DNA from: Lysobacteraceae bacterium NML07-0707
GTDB taxonomy: Bacteria > Pseudomonadota > Gammaproteobacteria > Xanthomonadales > Xanthomonadaceae
Direction: 5' to 3'
DNA: 64,000 nt
NCBI GenBank assembly: GCA_002798295.1
Contig: NWQT01000007.1
Location: forward strand, 58,051 to 122,050
Within the stretch, counting starts at the first letter, position 1. Each line of letters opens with the position of its first letter. Shown here one piece after another: positions 35,912-45,017 of the stretch. The notes beneath the pieces were generated by a model. That model worked only from the letters and a program-made list of their open reading frames with translations, was not told the origin of the DNA and made no database searches. The position numbers and the translations under genes are program-made.

Positions 35912-36247
35912 CTACAACTGCAATAGACGACTTCTCAATTGCTGCAACAAGCTTCGCCGACCCGGGTTTTCCGGTAGCCGCTCAATCTTTGCAAATTCCC
36001 GCTCAAGCACATGACGCAGACGGATATTGTCCAGCGCTGCCTGCCGATTGTCCAAAATCTTTGCCTGGACAAGTTGTACTTGCAGCTGCTGCCAAAGGCG
36101 CGGTTTGCTCTTGGGCGGGACAGGAATCTTGTAGCCCAGGTACACACAGTGTTTGCCACACTCGGGGCAAGGCACCTGGCCTCGATATTGAGTATCGCGC
36201 CGCACGGCAATACGGCACTCAAAACACACCCACGCGGCCATGCCCAT
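35912..36247 (-). CDS. Small zinc-ribbon protein of unknown function
   Basis: About 111 residues with an N-terminal four-cysteine ribbon (CFEC and CPECGKHC) followed by an Arg/Leu/Gln-rich helical part ending LLQQLRSRLLQL. It starts 11 bp after the gshA stop, so the two are probably cotranscribed. Start at 36247 (MGMAAW) or 36241. It may bind nucleic acid or protein; there is no firm assignment. Confidence 0.7.
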   Translation of the reverse strand: MGMAAWVCFECRIAVRRDTQYRGQVPCPECGKHCVYLGYKIPVPPKSKPRLWQQLQVQLVQAKILDNRQAALDNIRLRHVLEREFAKIERLPENPGRRSLLQQLRSRLLQL

Positions 36248-36257
36248 TGTGCTTTGC

Positions 36258-37622
36258 TCAATACGCAAACTGCCGGAAAACCGGGTCAACCTCGCCACCC
36301 CATTCGCCGTGATAGAGCGCCAGTTTGCGCTCGGCAGCGGTTTGCCCGGCTTCGGCCATTTCAATCAGGGTGGAGAGGAAGGCCGACTCATCCTGCCCCG
36401 CAGCATTGCGCATGGCGCGGCGCTGCAAACCGGCGGCAGAAATTTTCAGCGCCTCGATAGCCAGATCCTGCACCTTGCCGCCCCGGAACGGCAGGCCAAG
36501 CGCCTGCGCGGGCACGCCATCGCGCAGCGCATTGCGCTCCTCCAGGGTGAAGTCCTTGACCAAATCCCAGGCCGCATCGAGCGCGGCATCGTCGTACAAC
36601 AGCCCCACCCAGAATGCGGGCAGGGCGCAGATGCGCCCCCAGGGGCCGGAATCGGCGCCGCGCATTTCCAGATATTTCTTCAGCCGCACTTCCGGGAAGG
36701 CCGTGGTCATATGGTCATTCCAGTCGCGCAATGTCGGCAATTCACCGGGCAACTCGGCAAGTTTGCCCTGCATAAAGTGGCGGAAGGACTTGCCGGCCAG
36801 ATCCAGATACTGTCCCTGGCGATAGCTGAAATACATCGGCACATCCAGCAGATAATCCACATAGCGCTCGTAGCCAAAGCCGTCCTCAAAGACGAAATCC
36901 AGCATGCCGGTGCGCCCGGGGTCGGTATCAGTCCAGATATGCGAGCGATAGCTGAGATAGCCATTGGGTGTGCCATCGGTAAACGGCGAGTCGGCAAACA
37001 GCGCGGTAGCCACCGGCTGCAAGGCCAGCGAAACACGGAATTTCTTCACCATGTCCGCCTCGCTGGCGTAATCAAGGTTCACCTGCACAGTGCAGGTGCG
37101 GGTCATCATGTCCAGTCCCAGCCCGCCGACTTTGGGCATGTATTGGCGCATGATGCGGTAACGGCCTTTGGGCATCCACGGCATGTCCTCGCGCCGCCAT
37201 TTGGGCTGGAAGCCCATGCCGAGGAAGCCAAGCCCCAACTCATCCGCCACCTCGCGCACCTCACGCAGATGGCCGCCAACCTCGCGGCAGGTTTCGTGGA
37301 TGGATTCAAGCGGCGCACCGGAAAGCTCCAGCTGCCCGGCAGGCTCCAGCGTCACCGAAGCACCGTCACGGCTGAGCGCAATCAAGTGGCCGTCTTCTTC
37401 ATAAGGCTGCCAGCCAAAACGCTGCAGGCCGGTCAAAAGCGCACGGATACCGCGCTCACCCGCGTACTCCGGCGGGCGCAAGTCATCCAGACGAAAACCG
37501 AATTTTTCATGCTCAGTGCCGATCCGCCAGTCACTGCGCGGCTTCTCGCCCGAGGCAATGACTTCAACCAGCTGCGCGCGGTCGGTCACAAGGGTGTCGT
37601 TGGATACAGATGCGCCGGACAT
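36258..37622 (-). CDS. gshA: Glutamate-cysteine ligase, plant/alphaproteobacterial type
   Basis: A 454-residue GCS2-family enzyme for the first step of glutathione synthesis. Recognisable segments are [37 protein letters not shown] and [12 protein letters not shown]. Proteobacterial xanthomonads use this type rather than the E. coli type. It follows the five-gene radical SAM operon with the same orientation (15 bp from the end of the STM4011-like gene), so readthrough from that operon is possible. Confidence 0.93.
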   Translation of the reverse strand: MSGASVSNDTLVTDRAQLVEVIASGEKPRSDWRIGTEHEKFGFRLDDLRPPEYAGERGIRALLTGLQRFGWQPYEEDGHLIALSRDGASVTLEPAGQLELSGAPLESIHETCREVGGHLREVREVADELGLGFLGMGFQPKWRREDMPWMPKGRYRIMRQYMPKVGGLGLDMMTRTCTVQVNLDYASEADMVKKFRVSLALQPVATALFADSPFTDGTPNGYLSYRSHIWTDTDPGRTGMLDFVFEDGFGYERYVDYLLDVPMYFSYRQGQYLDLAGKSFRHFMQGKLAELPGELPTLRDWNDHMTTAFPEVRLKKYLEMRGADSGPWGRICALPAFWVGLLYDDAALDAAWDLVKDFTLEERNALRDGVPAQALGLPFRGGKVQDLAIEALKISAAGLQRRAMRNAAGQDESAFLSTLIEMAEAGQTAAERKLALYHGEWGGEVDPVFRQFAY

Positions 37623-37637
37623 AGGCTTGCCTGAAAT

Positions 37638-38501
37638 TTAAAGCGGCACTATAGCCGGTATGCGCTCAAGTCGGCCTTCACCATAGCGCGCGGCCAGCGG
37701 CAGGTCGGCGCGGTGCACATAGCCGATAAAGCAGTCGCAGCATTGATTGGGGCAAGGGCGTGGGGTGGCATCCAGGCGCAGGCTGCCGTCGTACAGATTG
37801 CCGATGGACGCTGGTACAAAATGGCAGCGGCGGGCATTGCCTGCGCCATCGACGCTGATGACTTCATGTCCGGCATGGCAGGGGGCGCCAAGGCTCGGCG
37901 GCGGATTCAGGCTGTAGCTAAAATCCGCGTCGATACGGCTTAGCCAGTGCACCTCATCGGCGCGGTAATAGTCCGCATCGCGCCCGTCGTAGGCGTTCAG
38001 CCAGACGGGCACCTGCGCAGGCAGCGCGGCTCGCAGCGCCCGTAAAGCGTCGTAGTGCTCAGGCATCGCCACCATGCCGACGGAAAAGCGCAAGCCCCGC
38101 TGCAACAAGGCATCGCAGCGGCGCAAGAAGGCGTGCAATGGCGCTTGCGAAGGATGCCAGGTGCACCATAGCGCGAAACTTGCCGGATTGACTTCATCCA
38201 GCCAGCGCACCGGGATGCCCAGATGGGTTTGCGCGGCCACCCGGCGCACATGGCCAAGCTGACTTAAGCGAATCATCGCCTGACGGTAATGCGGCTGTAC
38301 CAGCGCCTCGCCCCAGGGGGTGAACAGCACCCGCAACGGCCCCGGCCAGCGCGCGCACCAGTCCACGAAGCGGGCAAGTTCTTCCGCATCACGCACCAGC
38401 TCGGCGGCGCTGTTGTCGGTCTTGGCAAACGGGCAATAACCGCAGTCATAGCTGCAACTGCCAAGGCTGCCGCGATACAGCACCGAAAGCGCGCGGCTCA
38501 T
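37638..38501 (-). CDS. STM4011-like radical SAM protein
   Basis: A 287-residue protein. The [4Fe-4S]/S-adenosylmethionine motif is CSYDCGYC (Cys16, Cys20, Cys23). A cysteine-rich C-terminus (CHAGHE, ARRCHFVP, PCPNQCCDCF) suggests auxiliary clusters of the SPASM/twitch sort, typical of enzymes acting on peptides or proteins. The ATG overlaps the stop of the gene before it (ATGA at 38498-38501). It is the last member of the five-gene set. The family assignment is from memory of the STM4011 family; the reaction is unknown. Confidence 0.85.
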   Translation of the reverse strand: MSRALSVLYRGSLGSCSYDCGYCPFAKTDNSAAELVRDAEELARFVDWCARWPGPLRVLFTPWGEALVQPHYRQAMIRLSQLGHVRRVAAQTHLGIPVRWLDEVNPASFALWCTWHPSQAPLHAFLRRCDALLQRGLRFSVGMVAMPEHYDALRALRAALPAQVPVWLNAYDGRDADYYRADEVHWLSRIDADFSYSLNPPPSLGAPCHAGHEVISVDGAGNARRCHFVPASIGNLYDGSLRLDATPRPCPNQCCDCFIGYVHRADLPLAARYGEGRLERIPAIVPL

Positions 38502-39850
38502 CGCAGCTCGAACCCGTCCATCAGCCGCCGGACGGCAGGCGATACCAGCCACGGGCCGATGACATCGGCATGTGCCATGCCCTCATCGCTGAGCACCAGG
38601 CGCGTGTCATCCAGCGTGGCAAGGCCAAGCTCGGGCAGTACCGCCAGCACCGGCAGATGCTCAAGGCAGTCGGCACCAAAACGGCTGCGGTAATCCGCCC
38701 GGTCAAGCCCCGGAAACATCAGCAGCGATTGCAGCACATGACGGCGGCGACGCTCGTCTTCGTCCAGCGCAAAGCCGTAATCGGCATAGGCGAAATCTTC
38801 TGCCGGGCGCTGCAACCAATGTTGCAGGATGCCGTGCACGCCCTTGCGCGCCACGGCGTATTCGCTGGAATAGTGCAGGTGCGCGGTATAGGAGCGCGCA
38901 CCGCAGCCCAGCCCGACCATGCCATCGCGCTGGCAGCTATAGGCAGGCGCATCCGGGTCGGGGGCGTGGGCAGCGCGGAACAGGCGCATCGACACCTGCT
39001 GATAACCGGCAGAGCGCAGCAGGTCGCGTCCGGCGCGATACATCTCAAGCCGTATATCCGCCTTGCCTGCTGCATCCGTACAGCGCTCGTGGATGCGGCC
39101 AAGCCCGGTGCGCGGGCGCACATACAGCGGGTACAGATAAATCTCCTCGGGCCGGTAAGCCAGCGCCGATTCAATCGAGGCCAGAAAACTCGCCACGCTC
39201 TGCCCCTCGATGCCATAGATAAGGTCAAGGTTCAACAGCGGAAAATCCGCGGCGCGAATCGCCCCGATTGCAGCATCCACCACCGCGTTTTGCTGCGGGC
39301 GCACCAAGCGTTTGACTTCGCTGGCGGCAAAACTCTGCACGCCCATGCTGATGCGCTGGATACCGGCATCGGCCGCCAGCTGCATCTTCGCCGCATCCAC
39401 GGTTTCGGGCGAAACCTCCATGCCTGCGGGCATATCGGCAATCGCCACGCCGCCCTCATGCAGCATGGCAAACAGTCGCGCCAGTTCGTCATGATGCAGA
39501 TAGCTGGGCGTGCCGCCGCCCAGCGCAAAGCGCACAAAGCGATGCTGCCCCAGTGCCGCGCGCACTTGCCGCCATTGCTGCTGCAGTTGCGCCAGATACT
39601 GGCTGACCACATCGCCATTGGGGGTAGCCAGCGCAAACAGGTTGCAGAAGCCGCAGCGATACGAGCAAAACGGGATATGGATATACAAAAACAGCGCATC
39701 GCGCGGCTCGGATGCCCAGACTGTCTCCAGCCTTCTGGCCGGTTGCAAGGGTCGATACGCACTCTTGTGCGGATAGGCGTAGGAATACGACTGGTACGGC
39801 GGCTCGCGCAGCCGTGCAAGCAGTTCGGCGCGGGCTTGGGACAGGTTCAT
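38498..39850 (-). CDS. STM4012-like radical SAM protein (HemN-like)
   Basis: A 450-residue protein. The radical SAM motif is CSYRCGFC (Cys62, Cys66, Cys69) after IHIPF, with the HemN-like GGGTPSYL, ISMGVQSF and NLDLIYGIEGQ segments. A C-terminal HemN-type domain continues to the end. It resembles coproporphyrinogen dehydrogenase relatives, but the operon context argues against a simple heme role. ATGA overlaps join it to both the preceding and following genes. Confidence 0.87.
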   Translation of the reverse strand: MNLSQARAELLARLREPPYQSYSYAYPHKSAYRPLQPARRLETVWASEPRDALFLYIHIPFCSYRCGFCNLFALATPNGDVVSQYLAQLQQQWRQVRAALGQHRFVRFALGGGTPSYLHHDELARLFAMLHEGGVAIADMPAGMEVSPETVDAAKMQLAADAGIQRISMGVQSFAASEVKRLVRPQQNAVVDAAIGAIRAADFPLLNLDLIYGIEGQSVASFLASIESALAYRPEEIYLYPLYVRPRTGLGRIHERCTDAAGKADIRLEMYRAGRDLLRSAGYQQVSMRLFRAAHAPDPDAPAYSCQRDGMVGLGCGARSYTAHLHYSSEYAVARKGVHGILQHWLQRPAEDFAYADYGFALDEDERRRRHVLQSLLMFPGLDRADYRSRFGADCLEHLPVLAVLPELGLATLDDTRLVLSDEGMAHADVIGPWLVSPAVRRLMDGFELR

Positions 39851-40671
39851 GGCAGCAGGAAATGGCTATAGGGCACGGTCATCACCGTGGGATGCGGATG
39901 GCGATGACCATGCCAGCCATCCTCGCCATAGCAGGTGCCGTGATCGGAGCAGAGGATAACCAGCGCCGGGCCGCGCTCTGCCTGTGCGGCAAACAGCGGC
40001 GCCAGCGCGGCATCGACCTGGCAAAGCGCAGCGCAGTGGCTTTCAAAACTGTCCTGCACCGCGCCCGGCAGGTAATGGCAATTGGGCTGATGCAGGGCGG
40101 AAATGTTGATGAACAAAAACAGCTTGCGCTTGTCCTCATCACGCATCAGGCGGCAGGCCAGCGCCACTTGCTGTTCGGCAGAGTCCTGCGCGGTGACGCC
40201 AAATTCCGGCTGCCAGAAGGCTTGCTCGAACATCCCCGGCAATACCCGGCCGAGCGCGGTGGCCGGATTGAAAAAGCCGACCCCACCAATACACAGCGTG
40301 CGATAGCCGGCCTTGGCAAAACCTTCGGGCAAATGCGCAGCGTCCTCGAACACCCAGGTATTTTCGTCGATGCTTTCGCTGCCGGCAAAAGCCAGTGCAA
40401 ACAGCCTAGGATGCGGCCCCGGATATGCCGGGGTTGGCAGAAAACCTGCAAAAAATGCCTGATGCGCGGCAAAAGTGAAACTCGCCGGGGTATGCCGCCG
40501 CTGCCAGCCCGCAGCAGGCAGATAGCGGCTCAATACCGGCAGGCGGCCTTCCTCAAAACACCATTGCGCAGCATCAAAGCGCAGCGTATCGAGGGTGATA
40601 AACAGCACATCATGGCTACCTGCCAGTGCGCGTGCCTGAACGGGTACGGGAGTTGCGGGGTCGTGTTTCAT
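39847..40671 (-). CDS. STM4013-like hydrolase (alkaline phosphatase/sulfatase superfamily)
   Basis: A 274-residue protein. The superfamily metal strand is DVLFITLDTLRFD and the second metal site is CSDHGTCYGEDGWHGHRH. The sulfatase CxPxR signature is missing; TPASFTFAAHQAF lies where the nucleophile should be, so a Ser or Thr may serve. No signal peptide, so it is cytoplasmic and can act beside the radical SAM enzymes. It overlaps its neighbours by ATGA on both sides. Confidence 0.85.
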   Translation of the reverse strand: MKHDPATPVPVQARALAGSHDVLFITLDTLRFDAAQWCFEEGRLPVLSRYLPAAGWQRRHTPASFTFAAHQAFFAGFLPTPAYPGPHPRLFALAFAGSESIDENTWVFEDAAHLPEGFAKAGYRTLCIGGVGFFNPATALGRVLPGMFEQAFWQPEFGVTAQDSAEQQVALACRLMRDEDKRKLFLFINISALHQPNCHYLPGAVQDSFESHCAALCQVDAALAPLFAAQAERGPALVILCSDHGTCYGEDGWHGHRHPHPTVMTVPYSHFLLP

Positions 40672-41771
40672 GCAGCCAGCCCAAACCGTTCTGCCTGGTC
40701 TTGATGGGTCAGGCGGCCATCATGCGTCATCCCCAGCAGCAAGTCACCAAAGGCGTTGACCTCCACTACATCGACGCGGTTTTTCCCGACAATCATGTCA
40801 ATCCCCATCAGCCGAGCCGGCGCCAGGGCTTGCGCCACTTGCCTGCCGGTTTGCTCAAGCTGCCGGATTGGCCCATCACCCAGCAACTGCGCCACCTCCG
40901 CACGCCGGTTGCCCAGATGCAGATTGGTCAATGCGCCCTTTGAAATCCGCGCCAGCCGCTGGCGTGGCTCGCCGCACAGCATGACCAGACGCACATCAAA
41001 CTGCCCGAAACGACCAGCGCGCGGCTTGGGCAGCCAGCGCTCGGCATAGGCGGCCTCGCGGCACAGCGTATCAATCAATGCCCTGGCCGCTTGCGCATCG
41101 TCCAACCGCTGCGGTTTCAGACAATTCACCAGCCGCCCATCCAGAAGCCGGGTGGCCGATTCCAGTTGCAAACGGCCATCACGATGGAAACGGCAGGCCA
41201 CGACACCGGCAGCACTGGAGCCATAGCGCGCTTTCACGAATACCCGGTCGATAGCGCTCGCCCGGCTGCGCGCCACAAGGTCATCAAAGCCTTGCAATTC
41301 TGTCTCGCCCAGGCCTTCGGGCTGGGCTATCCCGGCCAAAGCCAGGCGTGCACGGCAGGCCAGTTTGTCGCCCATTGCCCGCACCGTGGCAGGCGGATTG
41401 ACCCAGTTTGGCCGCATCCCGGCGGTTGCTTCTTCAAGCGAGTGCAAGAGCGCGGCAAAACCGCAGAACCAATACCGGCGTGCGGCCAGCTCGCCATGCT
41501 GCAAGGGCGCAGGCGGCATGCCGACGCCACCGGCAAGCTGCCAGCCGTGGGCAATCAAGCCCGCCTCCAGCTGCGGATTTTCGCCGGGGGATTCGAGTTT
41601 GATGAAAACATCCGGGTGTGCGGCCAGATATTCGGCTAGCAGCGCTGGCCTAAACAGCAGCGCTTGGTAATCCAGCACTATGGCAGGCTTGCGCCCGGCC
41701 TTGGCCAGCGCCGCCTGCATCAACGCCACCCGCCGTGAGGCGGCGGGAGCAATCAACAACAAACCACTCAC
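40668..41771 (-). CDS. STM4014-like protein with ATP-grasp features
   Basis: A 367-residue cytoplasmic protein. ATP-grasp-like features are FVKARYGSSAAGVVACRF (nucleotide-binding Lys and Gly-rich loop), QFDVRLVMLCGE, and the late metal/Arg region MGIDMIVG...DVVEVNAFGD. Such folds form amide or thioester bonds via acyl phosphates, so ligation of an amino acid or tailoring of a peptide is plausible. It overlaps the hydrolase gene by ATGA and starts 9 bp after the LRR gene's stop. Confidence 0.8.
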   Translation of the reverse strand: MSGLLLIAPAASRRVALMQAALAKAGRKPAIVLDYQALLFRPALLAEYLAAHPDVFIKLESPGENPQLEAGLIAHGWQLAGGVGMPPAPLQHGELAARRYWFCGFAALLHSLEEATAGMRPNWVNPPATVRAMGDKLACRARLALAGIAQPEGLGETELQGFDDLVARSRASAIDRVFVKARYGSSAAGVVACRFHRDGRLQLESATRLLDGRLVNCLKPQRLDDAQAARALIDTLCREAAYAERWLPKPRAGRFGQFDVRLVMLCGEPRQRLARISKGALTNLHLGNRRAEVAQLLGDGPIRQLEQTGRQVAQALAPARLMGIDMIVGKNRVDVVEVNAFGDLLLGMTHDGRLTHQDQAERFGLAA

Positions 41772-41780
41772 GATGCGGGC

Positions 41781-42701
41781 TTATTCACCCACTTCAACAA
41801 AGCGGCCGTACTCGTCTTCTTCTTGCGCATCATCCAGCACCACGGCAAGCGGTAGCGCGCGCAGTTTTGCCTGCAGCGGCGCGCTGATGTAGTGGTGGGA
41901 AAGGTCGAGCTTGCCCAGCCCGGCCAGATGCGGGCTCTCCAGCAAGGCCTGCGCGCCGGTATCACCCAGCGTGCCCTTGGACAGATCCAGCAGCTCAAGC
42001 TGTGCAATCCAGGGCTGTTGCGCCAGCCACCTGGCCAGGTCATCGGCAATTTCCGCGTTGCGCAGCGCCAATACCTTGAGGCGCTCCGGGCGCAGCGCAG
42101 TGACCGCCTTGATATAAGTGTCCAGATCGCCGTCAAAGCCGTAGTCTTCGCTGCCAAGCCACAGTTCCAGATGCTCAAGGGCGGGGAGCTCGGAAGCGGC
42201 AATGGCCGCCACGATGTCATTGCCCAGGCCGCCGCCTTCAATCACCAGCTTGCGCAATGCGGCATGCTTGAAGGGTTTGAGTTCCAGCCCTTCGGTGGTG
42301 CCGCGCACGCGCAGCACTTCCAGCTGCGGAAAGGCATCCAGCAGCGCGTTGTAGCCAGTCTGCACAATCCAGGAAATCTCGCAGTCCTCATAGGTCATGT
42401 CGCCGACAAACAGCGCCTTGAGATTGGGCAATTCCGCACGGCGGGCAATCAGGCCGTCCAGATATTCCTGCGGCGAGTTGTCATGCGATTCGCCCCATGC
42501 ACCGATAACCAGCGCCTCTACCTGTCCGGGCGGCACCTTGGAAAAGAAGTCCTGCAAAAGTTCGGTCTGGGTTTCTTCCGCCTCCCAGTCCTGTACCAGC
42601 CGGTAAACCACATTGGCATCGGCAGGCTGCGGCGTATCACCATGGGAAAAATTCACCACTTTGCGGCCTTCGAAGGTTTCGCTGTACTCATTGATGGTCA
42701 T
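41781..42701 (-). CDS. STM4015-like leucine-rich-repeat protein
   Basis: A 306-residue soluble protein, first gene of the operon. After a mixed N-terminal part it shows LRR-like units of 25-30 residues (for example LPNLKALFVGDM, FPQLEVLRVRGT, LPALEHLELWLGS, IAQLELLDLSKGTLG, LAGLGKLDLSHHYIS). It ends in an acidic, probably disordered tail DDAQEEDEYGRFVEVGE. No enzyme motif is seen. It may be the scaffold or the substrate of the enzymes encoded downstream; that is inference. Confidence 0.82.
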   Translation of the reverse strand: MTINEYSETFEGRKVVNFSHGDTPQPADANVVYRLVQDWEAEETQTELLQDFFSKVPPGQVEALVIGAWGESHDNSPQEYLDGLIARRAELPNLKALFVGDMTYEDCEISWIVQTGYNALLDAFPQLEVLRVRGTTEGLELKPFKHAALRKLVIEGGGLGNDIVAAIAASELPALEHLELWLGSEDYGFDGDLDTYIKAVTALRPERLKVLALRNAEIADDLARWLAQQPWIAQLELLDLSKGTLGDTGAQALLESPHLAGLGKLDLSHHYISAPLQAKLRALPLAVVLDDAQEEDEYGRFVEVGE

Positions 42702-42764
42702 GCGCCTGCCCTGTTCTGAATGGAACGGGTATGGTAGCGGCTAACCTTCACAAACTTGCAGCCC

Positions 42765-43247
42765 ATGAACAGCTCGCCTTTGCTTTATTCCCACTGGCTG
42801 ATGCAGGTGCGCGGCGACGCCCAGGCGGTGCTGCGCAAATGGCAGCGGCTGGCCGGGGTGCAGGCGCAGGATGTGCGCTTTACACACCTCTCGGAGGTGC
42901 ACGAGCAAAGCGACCGAGTCATAAAGGCTTCAAGCCTGGAGGCCATCCCCGGACAAGACGGCCGCTACCGCCAGCATTTGCAATGCGAAAAAATCCTGAC
43001 GCGCATCCATGTGCAGAGCGTGGATTTTCTCATCATGCATGCCGCCTGTGACTGGACGCGCCTGCGCGCTGAAGTGCTGGAGATGGCCGCCCGTATTGCG
43101 CCGCAATGGCAGCTTTCGTTGCACGGTAGCGACAGCATCAGCGCACATACCGGCCAGACGGATAACTGGCAGCGGCTGTCGCATGTGCACTCGCTATGCT
43201 GGACGCTGCAGCGGGATCAGCGCTACAGCCGCAGCACGCCGCCTTGA
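42765..43247 (+). CDS. Protein of unknown function
   Basis: A 160-residue soluble protein, mixed alpha/beta by eye, rich in His, Gln and Arg (LSEVHEQSDRVIKAS, WTRLRAEVLEMAARIAPQW). No domain is recognised and no signal peptide is seen. The ATG at 42765 is used; a TTG nine bases upstream is in frame. It is divergent from the LRR gene with only 63 bp between starts, so the two may share regulation. It converges on engB. Confidence 0.55.
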   Translation: MNSSPLLYSHWLMQVRGDAQAVLRKWQRLAGVQAQDVRFTHLSEVHEQSDRVIKASSLEAIPGQDGRYRQHLQCEKILTRIHVQSVDFLIMHAACDWTRLRAEVLEMAARIAPQWQLSLHGSDSISAHTGQTDNWQRLSHVHSLCWTLQRDQRYSRSTPP

Positions 43248-43292
43248 TAGGCCAGCTCCAATCTTCCGGCCACGCGGCCAGCGCACTTGCGC

Positions 43293-43907
43293 TTAAGCAT
43301 CAATCCCCAGCCATGCGGCCAGCACGGCGCGGGCTTCATCCACGCCCTGTTTGGATTCGCCGGAGAACACCTGCGCAGTGATGGCCGCGTCCGGCCAGGC
43401 CTGGGCGATTTCCCGCCGCACCGCTTGCAGGGTATTGCCCGCCGCACCGCGCGAGAGCTTGTCTGCCTTGGTCAGCAGCGCGTGCGCGGGCAGTCCGTGG
43501 GCAGCGGCATAGCCCAGCATTTGCCGGTCGTAATCTTTCAGCGGATGGCGGATATCCATCACCACCACCAGACCGGCGAGCGCATCACGGCTCTGGAAAT
43601 ATTGCGCAATAAAGGCCTGCCAATGCGCCTGCATGTCCTTGGGCACCTTGGCATAGCCATAACCGGGCAAGTCCACAAGATGGGTATCGGCATGCGGCGG
43701 CAGCTCGAAATACACCAGCTGCTGGGTGCGTCCCGGGGTCTTGGAGACCCGCGCCAGCGCATTTTGCTGGCAGATGGCATTGAGTGCGCTGGACTTGCCG
43801 GCATTGGAGCGACCGGCAAAGGCCACTTCCCGCCCGGCATCGGGCGGCAACTGGCGCGGCGTGTGCGCGGAAAGCAGATACCGCGCCCTGGCAAAAGGAT
43901 TATTCAT
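43293..43907 (-). CDS. engB: Ribosome-biogenesis GTPase EngB (YihA/YsxC)
   Basis: A 204-residue small GTPase needed for large-subunit assembly. G1 is GRSNAGKS (32-39), G2 is in KTPGRTQ, G3 is DLPG (79-82) and G4 is TKAD. The start at 43907 ([10 protein letters not shown]) fits the family; an upstream ATG at 43925 adds six residues. It is divergent from the cytochrome c4 gene, as in related genomes. Confidence 0.95.
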   Translation of the reverse strand: MNNPFARARYLLSAHTPRQLPPDAGREVAFAGRSNAGKSSALNAICQQNALARVSKTPGRTQQLVYFELPPHADTHLVDLPGYGYAKVPKDMQAHWQAFIAQYFQSRDALAGLVVVMDIRHPLKDYDRQMLGYAAAHGLPAHALLTKADKLSRGAAGNTLQAVRREIAQAWPDAAITAQVFSGESKQGVDEARAVLAAWLGIDA

Positions 43908-44038
43908 CGCTGCGATGATAGCCAAAGCCGGCCAGCTTCACATAAAGGCCGGGCCATGTTTGACCATGCCCCATCTGCAAGAGGATAATTTGCCGGTTTT
44001 CGCAGCAATCGCTACGCCTAATCCTTCCGGAGTTTTCC

Positions 44039-44896
44039 ATGCGCAACGCCCGTCTCATTGGCATCGCCGGTTTGGCCGTCCTGGCCGCCACGGTGGCTCT
44101 TGCCCAGACCACCGTCAACCCGCTGCCAGAAGATCAGCCAGCCCAGACCACGCCCATTGACGCTGCATCCAGCACCGACATGGATCCGGTGGCCGCCCTT
44201 GCCACGACCCACTGGGGCGACCCGCAAGCCGGTGCCATCAAGGCCGGTGCCTGTGCCGCCTGTCACGGTCTGGATGGCAACAGCGTGGACCCGACCCTGT
44301 ACCCGAACCTCGCAGGTCAGGGCGAGCGCTATATCGCCCGGCAACTGGCGCTGTTCAAGAGCGGCCAGCGCGTCAACCCGATCATGAAGCCGTTTGCCGA
44401 TACCCTCTCGGCGCAGGACATGCGCGATGTGGCCGCCTACTTCACCAGCAAGCGTTCCGGCGCAGGCAGCGCCGATGACACGGTGATCAACGATGCGGCC
44501 AGCCCCTATAACGGCATGAAGTTCTATGAGCCAGGCCAGCGCATCTACCGCGTCGGTATTGCCGAGCGCCAGGTTCCGGCCTGTTTCGCCTGCCACGGCC
44601 CCTCCGGCTCGGGTAACCCAGGCTCGTCCTTCCCGCAGATTGGCGGCCAGCAAAGCTGGTACGTGGCGCGTCGCCTGCAGGAATACCGCAGCGGCGAAAC
44701 CACCGAAGCCAACCGCACCAATTTCGACATCATGGCGAAGGTGGCCAAGCATCTGACCGACGAGGAAATCGCTTCGCTGGCCAGCTATCTGCAAGGTTTG
44801 CATAACCGCGCCGATCAGGTCGCCGCGGCAGACACCGGCAATACCGCAGCCGCCGATGCTGCACCTGCCGACAATACAGCGGCGCCAAGCCCCTGA
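44039..44896 (+). CDS. Diheme cytochrome c4
   Basis: A 285-residue periplasmic protein with a signal peptide (LAVLAATVALA-Q) and two c-type heme sites: CAACH at 72-76 and CFACH at 182-186, with distal Met candidates (NPIMKPFAD, NFDIMAKVAK). An Ala/Pro/Asp-rich tail closes it. It carries electrons to terminal oxidases. GGAG lies 8 bases before the ATG. A terminator follows, and then the two dsbA genes, a conserved xanthomonad order. Confidence 0.92.
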   Translation: MRNARLIGIAGLAVLAATVALAQTTVNPLPEDQPAQTTPIDAASSTDMDPVAALATTHWGDPQAGAIKAGACAACHGLDGNSVDPTLYPNLAGQGERYIARQLALFKSGQRVNPIMKPFADTLSAQDMRDVAAYFTSKRSGAGSADDTVINDAASPYNGMKFYEPGQRIYRVGIAERQVPACFACHGPSGSGNPGSSFPQIGGQQSWYVARRLQEYRSGETTEANRTNFDIMAKVAKHLTDEEIASLASYLQGLHNRADQVAAADTGNTAAADAAPADNTAAPSP

Positions 44897-44947
44897 TTGA
44901 CCGCCCAGACGGCAAACTTGAATTGCTTGTCCTGCTCTTGTCTTGAC

Positions 44948-44978
44948 GCCAGCCCGACCTCCGGGCTGGCATTGTTTT
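44948..44978 (+). terminator. Rho-independent terminator after cytochrome c4
   Basis: A perfect 9-bp stem GCCAGCCCG / CGGGCTGGC with loop ACCTC is followed by ATTGTTTTAT. Confidence 0.8.
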
Positions 44979-45017
44979 ATCCCAGCTTCATTTTCTTCCC
45001 ATCATGGCAGGTATGAC

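Noticed and set aside
36240..37634. A 464-codon plus-strand frame opposite gshA
   Set aside because: Shadow of a complete gshA.
38498..39850. Calling the HemN-like gene hemN
   Set aside because: It lies within a tightly coupled non-heme operon and matches the STM4012-type architecture, so a coproporphyrinogen dehydrogenase label would be misleading.
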